From assembly GCA_029844215.1 (NCBI GenBank), contig CM056733.1:39378642-39442641 (forward strand): a stretch of 64,000 bases of DNA, read 5' to 3'. The notes below the pieces were generated by a model. It was not told the origin of the DNA and did not search any database. It saw nothing but the letters and a program-made list of their open reading frames with translations. Of this stretch, positions 57,803 through 64,000 are shown in pieces. The stretch's first letter is position 1. Each line of letters opens with the position of its first letter. The translations under genes and the position numbers were made by a program. The stretch comes from Przewalskia tangutica (lineage: Eukaryota > Streptophyta > Magnoliopsida > Solanales > Solanaceae).

Positions 57803-60104
57803 CCTCTAAGTGAAGGCTTTCTTCATCCACAAATTGTTCTAAGTGATAAATCCCTTCCCCTCCCTCTTGTTGACTCTCGTCCAAGAGCCCCTCTCCCCCT
57901 CTCTTGTGAGCTAGCCGAGAGCCTCCCCCTTCCCCCCTTTGTGGTGCCCTAAGCCGAGGGGTACCCCCCCCCCTAGCCTAGTTATTTTCGTATAATACCC
58001 CTTGTTGTGGTATAGAAATACTCTCCTAGTATTGTTATAATGCCCAAATACCTTGGCCCATATACCTTGTAGTATTCCCAAGGTTACACTTATACAAAAG
58101 CCCAGAAAATACTATTATACTTCCTCGATCCAAAAACGAAACCCTAAGTAAATCTTCACCCGTAGTTGAAGTTATAAGTAGAAGTTGGTTAGAACTTCTA
58201 AGGGTTGTTTGGAGCGTGTTGGAGCGCACGGAGTAGGAGCTAAACCTTGCTCAGGATCGACTTATAACTCGGATAATTTTGGGCTTATCGAGGTAAACAC
58301 TCTTGACCTTCTATTGTAATTGGAAATTACATGTTGTAGGAATATATAGTTGAAGTATACTATATATAGAATTGAACATAGTTGTGCGGCAATGTCTTTT
58401 GACTTAAGCCTGAATAATACTTACGGCAATGTCTTGCGACTTAAGCCTGAAGTTAAATAAGAGAACTGAACTGTAATTACATAGGACTGTATTACAGTAG
58501 ACTTGTGTAGTATTGTTGTGTGTAGAATTGTACACGTCCGGTTAGACGTGCAAACCCCCCCCCTGGTTGGCTTGGTAGCCGGCCTCGATAAAGGAGGAGA
58601 TTAACGCTGTTGCGGGGGGGGAGGTGCTGCCGAATTTTCTGTAGAATATTCTACGTGGAGACCTTGATGTTAATAGGCGCCTTGTGGCCTCTATAGGTTG
58701 AAGTACTACGTGTGGCGTGATCTACTTGGCTTAAGGAGTAGCCGACGGTTTGAGGTACTTGGAGCGTTTTGCTATTAGTCGATAATCGTCGCGAGGTATG
58801 TGAACCTCTTCCTATCTGTTCTAGCATGATATGTGTATAACTATGTAGTACGGTAGACGTACATGTGTTAACTGTATTTGATTGGTTTGAAACATAAGGT
58901 GTTATAACGGCTTTATGGGAAGTTGGTTATATGACCTTATGTAGGTAAGAAAATTCTTTGTGGTTTTAAAAGGTAACTGACTTGATGTGTGATAATAAAG
59001 AACTTGAAGTATTTCAAAAGACCTGTTTGAAAGAAGAGTAATACTTGGTTTTGAAAACATAAGAGTTATACTAGCTTTATGGGAAGTTAGGTATAACGTC
59101 TTAAGGAAGGTAAAATGAATAGGTTTATTGATCTTAAAAGATAAGAGACTTGACTTGAATGAATTAATATGAATTTTGTGTGAAGCCTCATTCGTGAGTA
59201 ATGAGTACTTGGTTTGTGAAAGGAATAATGTTTACTGATTTCGGAAATCAGAATGTGTATCGACAAACCACCTGCGGCGTTAATAAAGGAAAATGTATTG
59301 AATAATTAAGTATTATTAAAACCGGTAGAAACCTCCATCTGCATAGAAGCTAAGATGAGACAAAATGATATTACATTTTCTAGATCATGTCGCTTAATAA
59401 AATTGATTATGAACAAGAATAACCTACTTTATGGCATGTGTTACTCAATTGTTTTAAAAGAGATTAAGACAATTGAACTATGAAACTTTTCTAAAAAGAG
59501 ACTTGTATAATTGAAATTAGGCAAACTGGGCGTTAGGGAAAAGAAAGGCATTGGGTTGTCTTAAAATGGTTTAAAACATAAAGTGTTATAACGACTTTAT
59601 GGGAAGTTGGTTATAACGACTTTATGAAAACAAAAGAAGGTTTTATCATTGGTTTTAATGTGGTAACTTGACTTTAAAAAGAAGTGTTTTGGTCTAAAAA
59701 GAAGGCATGGTATTGCCTTAATTTGGTTTTAAAAGGAAAGTATGGAGGTTGTTTTGGTTTACTTAAAAGATATAAGTCACTCTATTTTTATACTACGGGT
59801 ATCGGGTGACTTTTATAAAGGAATGGATCTTTAAAAGGAATTTATGACGTAATCTTGTAGGGTTAAAAACCGGACTTTGGCATAAAATGAAAGTAGCTTG
59901 AGTTGTGTAACTTGCCTATGCTTGTTGGTGTGTAACTTGCTTATGCTTGTGGTGATAGCCTTTGTTGTGCAAATGGTGTTCTATATAACCGTCTCTCGAA
60001 GGAGTCTTGGGTTGACTTGTTGAGGACTTACTTGGGCGTCTGGCGGTGTGGAAAATTCCACGGGTATGCTCGCGTTGATAGTGCTATTCCATGGACTAGC
60101 TCTC

Positions 60105-60340
60105 CATGAGGTTTCTTCTTGTTCGGCCTTGGTACGGTGGTCGGCTTCGTCTTGCCGTCTCGTGGCTGATTCGGCCTTGGTACACAGTAGTTAGCCCTCG
60201 CTTGCCCCGTTCGGTGTAGTGGCGAAGTCTCGTGATCTGACGCTTGGTACGGTGGTCACCACCGTACTTGCCGGTCGCCTCGTGGCCGGCCTTGGTATCC
60301 GTAGTCGGCTCTCGACTTGCCCCGTGTCGACCGTGTTTGT
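60105..60340 (+). repeat. LTR minisatellite, about four units of 50-65 bp
   Basis: Irregular units starting CGGCCTTGGTACGGTGGTCG and including CTTGCCCCGT or a variant. A distant relative of the ACTTGCCTCGG units at 13480-13640. Confidence 0.75.
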
Positions 60341-61050
60341 GGTTGCATTGTATTATTGGTACGGTCGGATCGGTAGTTGTACTTGTCTGTCACGGTTTTA
60401 TGACACAGTGGGACTCGGTGTTCATGTATACTCCTTGGTATTGTTATATCATAAAGCGCCGGTGAGGAAGAAATTCCACGCACGAGTGATAATTTGGAGG
60501 CGTGAGTCACGACTTGATGTATCGGTTATATGTTATGTCTTGTAGTTTGGTCATCATACATGTCTCCTACTTTTATAGACTATTATGATTTCATTCTGAT
60601 ATTCTGATTTCACATACTTGGTACTGTTATCGACCTCCTTGAAGCTGCGTTCATCTGCGCGGTAGAAGTACATCGGTTGTCGATCCGCGTTTAGGATCTC
60701 ATTTCACATTTTGGGAAGCTCCGTTCCGTCGGAGGCTTATCTTTGGTATGTTACCACAGTCCGTAAGTTCTTATGCGTTCGGGGTATGGCGGGGCCTGTC
60801 CGTCATAGTTGTTGTATAAATCTTAAGTGCTGTAGCCTTTGTTGTGGCGGGGTTGTAAGGATTATGCTTGCTCAAATGTCTTTATATATATATGTTGAAA
60901 GGCAAGCTGTTTTGGTTGGCCTGTTTATTTATAATATCTCTCATTTCATGTTCATGTTTTATTTTCCGCTGATTTTCTCTGATGATTGTATCACTAGGGT
61001 GCCCGGGGTAAGGCACCAGTCACGGGCCCGGATACGGGAGGGTGACAAAG

Positions 61051-61062
61051 TGGTATCAGAGC
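61051..61062 (+). other. Primer-binding site of A5
   Basis: TGGTATCAGAGC, three bases after the 5' LTR end; initiator-Met type. Confidence 0.95.
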
Positions 61063-61248
61063 AGTTAGTCCTCGGAAAGTGTCTACAGACCGTGTCTAGT
61101 AGAGTCTTGATTATCGATGTGTTGTGCACCACATCTATGATCAGGAGGCTGCAGGACATTTAGGATTGGTTTCCATTCTTCTCATTACGAGATCGTGCCT
61201 TAGAGTGTGTGATAAGATTGGACCCTCCGACATACCGTTTTTACGATT

Positions 61249-62403
61249 ATGCCTCGCGTAAGCAACCCGCCGGCGAGAAGGGCAAGCGTGAGAAGAAGGC
61301 TGCGAGTAGAAGCGTGGCGAGACCACGATACGAGCCTCGATCCGCGATGCGGAAGCGAGAGGAGATGGGTCACGAGTGGGCGATTAATGGCGAGGTTGTG
61401 GCGGATATGAGGATAAGTGGGCCAGCAGATTCGATGGCGCCCGATGGTTCACCCTAGATCGGATAGTTCGAGGCTACGGGATTTTTACGAGTTGTAGGCG
61501 CGAGTTTTATGGGTCGAGGCACGAGGATGATCCGCGAGAGTTCATCCGGCGATTCTGACGGATCATGAGTAATCAAGGCATCGGAGACCGAGTCGGTGGT
61601 CCTAGGTTCACATCACCGCGTGATACCGATCGGCCGGTTTGATTCGTGGGAGTTGTCGGGAGAGAATGCACTTCCGGTATATGGGACGAGTTCTCGAGAG
61701 GCATTCCTTGCACATTTCTTGCCTTGCGGATGAGGAGGGCGAGGCGGCAGATTTTTGGTGTTCTGGCAGAGCGGTCGTACGGTTCGGAGTACAATGTAGA
61801 GTTCGACTCATTGGCGATGCGTCCCGCGTTGGTAGCTAGTATGGAAGATCGAGTGCACCGATTTGTTCTGAGGCTCGATGATCACCTGGCGAGAGTTGTT
61901 GGTGTAGCTCTTCAGGGCATGGACATTGCCGCGTGCAGCGTATGCACTTGGATGTGAGCGGATAAATCGGCGGAATGACCGAGTCGTGAGAAGAGGCGAG
62001 CAGCAGGTCCTTTGGTGACTTTCGAGGCGGACCGCCTCGGCCGAGCGATTATGCGCCTCCACGATCTGAGTGGTCCTCGCGGCGCTTCGGGACGCCGAGA
62101 TGTTCGGGAAGCGGTCGGGGCTCCTGTTTCAGATTTTCGAGGAAGCGAGTGCTCGCGGATGAGGTTGCCCTTGTCTCGGTGTGGCGTTGTGGAAAACTTC
62201 ATAGGGAGAGTGTCGTCTTGACTCGGGAGATTGTTATTTTGCGGCCAGCGGGGCCATCGGCAAGAAGCTGTCCGAGGCGGTAGCTGGTAGGATAGCATGG
62301 ACTCTTAGAAGCGATTGCGGGTTCTTCACCTTCCATAGCCAGGCAGGATGTTCGTACACCGGCAGGCCCCGGTAGAGGTCGCGGTGGGAGTTCCCAGTTT
62401 TAG
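61249..62403 (+). pseudogene. gag: A5 gag pseudogene
   Basis: From ATG at 61249 (MPRVSNPP, the MPPRKATR start after a one-base loss) to TAG at 62401-62403. Unlike A3 and A4 it keeps the central gag core: EFYGSRHEDDPREFIRRF (61503-61555) then TGA at 61556-61558, the same stop at the same codon as A1; then after frameshifts YNVEFDSLAMRPALVASMED (61791-61850) and HRFVLRLDDHLARVVGVALQ (61857-61916). The zinc-knuckle region (about 62165-62290) has lost its frame. Stops and frameshifts prevent a functional capsid protein. Its antisense frames are shadows. Confidence 0.88.
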
Positions 62404-63039
62404 CGGTCCTTTGAACCGCCTATTGTCAGGTATATCCTTAACCCTCTAGAGACTTATATTGTATTGATGTTGATGATGTGTTTAGTGTTATGTTCGGATA
62501 ACTTTATGCTAAAATGTGATTTAGAAACCTGGTCAGTAAGAAAAAGGGTAAGCCTGGGGGTGAGACATGATAAACCATAGAATATTACAGTTGAGACCTT
62601 AGATGTAAGGTCGTCTTGAGTACCAGATTTTGCAAGTGATCCTTGTCGGAGTGCATTTTTATGCCTAGAACGTTTTGTGTGACAAAGTCCCTGGGTAGTG
62701 TGAAATGGAAGTGGTAGCTTTCATGACCTGTAGAGGTAAGATTGTTTGGATCAAGAAACTAGAGAGTTGGTGTGACGGAGGGTCGGGTTGAGGGCGTGTT
62801 GCGTGTCAACCCGTAGCCCGGATTGAGGTGGGGTCAGCTCTGGGTGGTCCCGCCAGAGTAGGTCACGGTGTTAGGCCCAAGTTTTGATGACCATCGTATG
62901 AGTTCGTGGATATGCTCGACCAGAAGCAGATCGTGAAGGCCGGGAATGGCCTTAATAAAGAGTACGTGTGTTAGTTCGTGGCCAGGCGTGGCGTTGGCAA
63001 CTTGTTAGAAGATCTTCTTCGTAATCCGTCTTGAGAAGG
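62404..63039 (+). other. A5 non-coding spacer
   Basis: Begins soon after gag with TATATCCTTAACCCTCTAGA (62431-62450). Holds a mutated inverted repeat (GCGTGTCAACCCGT, 62800-62813) and the TTAGGCCCAAGTTT word (62871-62884). No pol or integrase similarity. Confidence 0.7.
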
Positions 63040-63072
63040 AACATTCGCGACGAATGTTTCTAAGGAGGAGAA
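63040..63072 (+). other. A5 palindrome and polypurine tract
   Basis: AACATTCGCGACGAATGTT (63040-63058) then AAGGAGGAGAA (63062-63072) before the LTR start. Confidence 0.85.
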
Positions 63073-64000
63073 TGTTATACCGTATTTCGGAGTATATGCG
63101 TGGAGCGACGTATTGTAATTTAAGCCTTAAAGTTGGCTAGTTTGAAAATTGTACACAACACGATTGAGTCGTTTTGGCGAAACGTTTCCACGACTTTCGT
63201 AGGGAAAATTCGGCTATGTCATTTTTAATTTTTGCGGATTTTTCGAGAGATGAAACATTTTGGACCAACGGGAGGGTGACATGTCACCTCACATTGGAAG
63301 GCTTGGACGGCAACTTGGCCTTGCCTTGGACGATTTGCCTTGGCTTTTTTGTCAAGGATTAGGTAGGATATTTTTGGGTAGATGGATAAGGTAGCACATG
63401 GCTAAATCTTGACCTTACACTTGCTATACACTTGGAAGAATCTTGGCCATTGGTTGGCCATGGCTTGACCTATAAATACCCCTCTAAGTGAAGGCTTTCT
63501 TCATCCACAAATTGTTCTAAGTGATAAATCCCTTCCCCTCCCTCTTGTTGACTCTCGTCCAAGAGCCCCTCTCCCCCTCTCTTGTGAGCTAGCCGAGAGC
63601 CTCCCCCTTTGTGGTGCCCTAAGTCGAGGGGTACCCCCCCCCCCTAGCCTAGTTATTTTCGTATAATACCCCTTGTTGTGGTATAGAAATACTCTCCTAG
63701 TATTGTTATAATGCCCAAATACCTTGGCCCATATACCTTGTAGTATTCCCAAGGTTACACTTATACAAAAGCCCAGAAAATACTATTATACTTCCCTCAG
63801 TCACAAAAACGAAACCCTAAGTAAATCTTCACCCGTAGTTGAAGTTATAAGTAGAAGTTGGTTAGAACTTCTAAGGGTTGTTTGGAGCGGGTTGGAGCGC
63901 ACGGAGTAGGAGCTAAACCTTGCTCAGGATCGACTTATAACTCGGATAATTTTGGGCTTATCGAGGTAAACACTCTTGACCTTCTATTGTAATTGGAAAT
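63073..64000 (+). mobile_element. A5 3' LTR, cut by window edge
   Basis: Starts TGTTATACCGTATTTCGG and matches 57395 onwards; TATA at 63471-63479. The end lies outside the window. Confidence 0.9.
63471..63479 (+). promoter_or_regulatory. LTR TATA box
   Basis: TATAAATAC followed by CCCC in the A5 3' LTR. Confidence 0.7.

Larger units (their letters stand above)
57395..61047 (+). mobile_element. A5 5' LTR
   Basis: Starts TGTTATACCCGTATTTC, TATA at 57794-57802, donor-like CTTATCGAGGTAAAC near 58286, core block 59265-59390, the double-stem motif at 59577-59601, minisatellite 60105-60340, terminus GGAGGGTGACA at 61047. The longest LTR seen here. Confidence 0.9.
57395..64000 (+). mobile_element. 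A5: defective Gypsy element running off the right edge
   Basis: 5' LTR 57395-61047 (3653 bp), interior 61048-63072 with primer-binding site, gag, spacer, palindrome and polypurine tract, 3' LTR from 63073 past 64000. No pol motif is visible. The first 900 bases of the two LTRs are very similar (for example 57797-58300 against 63474-63990), so insertion was recent. TATAA (57390-57394) would be its target duplication. Confidence 0.9.

Overview
This window is plant nuclear DNA, most likely from a eudicot with a large, repeat-rich genome. I see no host gene, tRNA or rRNA. Almost every base belongs to Ty3/Gypsy LTR retrotransposons stacked inside one another, plus one hAT DNA transposon. The plant assignment rests on four things: primer-binding sites complementary to initiator-Met tRNA (TGGTATCAGAGC), a Gypsy integrase with a GPY/F module and chromodomain-like tail, LTRs of 3-4 kb typical of the Tekay/Del chromovirus group, and a plant-type BED-finger hAT transposase. 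I cannot name the species.

Layout. Left edge (1-5807): four LTR pieces, two on the minus strand (ends at 1207 and 1497) and two on the plus strand (ends at 4471 and 5807), best read as successive insertions whose other halves lie outside the window. 5808-7383 is the integrase end of an older element, B1. Its 3' LTR (7384-8201 and 33566-35805) is split by a solo LTR (8202-33560, duplication CTAAG). That solo LTR is split by element A1 (11116-32342, duplication ATAAA). The 3' LTR of A1 is split by minus-strand element A2 (18349-30822, duplication AAAAA), and the 5' LTR of A2 is split by a hAT transposon (25359-28817, 8-bp duplication CGTGAGTA). Right part: a minus-strand LTR (B2, 36099-48649) is split by plus-strand element A3 (36744-46213). 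Minus-strand element A4 starts at 48669 in the polypurine region of B2. Its 5' LTR is cut at 56791 by a plus-strand LTR (A6), itself cut at 57394 by element A5, which runs off the right edge.

How the elements relate. Two LTR families are visible: A starts TGTTATACC and B starts TGTTACACC. They share a conserved 3' end, a U3 dyad and several hairpins. The five A elements with visible interiors (A1-A5) have no protease, reverse transcriptase or RNase H. They carry a broken gag, a non-coding spacer and, in A3 and A4, a shred of integrase. Some have nearly identical LTR pairs, so defective copies were moving recently, presumably with proteins supplied by a complete relative. A1 and A5 share the same stop codon in gag. 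Each LTR subfamily carries its own minisatellite cassette in a comparable position.

Limits. All coordinates come from reading boundaries by eye. Many copies differ at CAG/CTG trinucleotides in a way that looks more like consensus error at methylated sites than ordinary mutation, so frameshift counts in the pseudogenes may be inflated.
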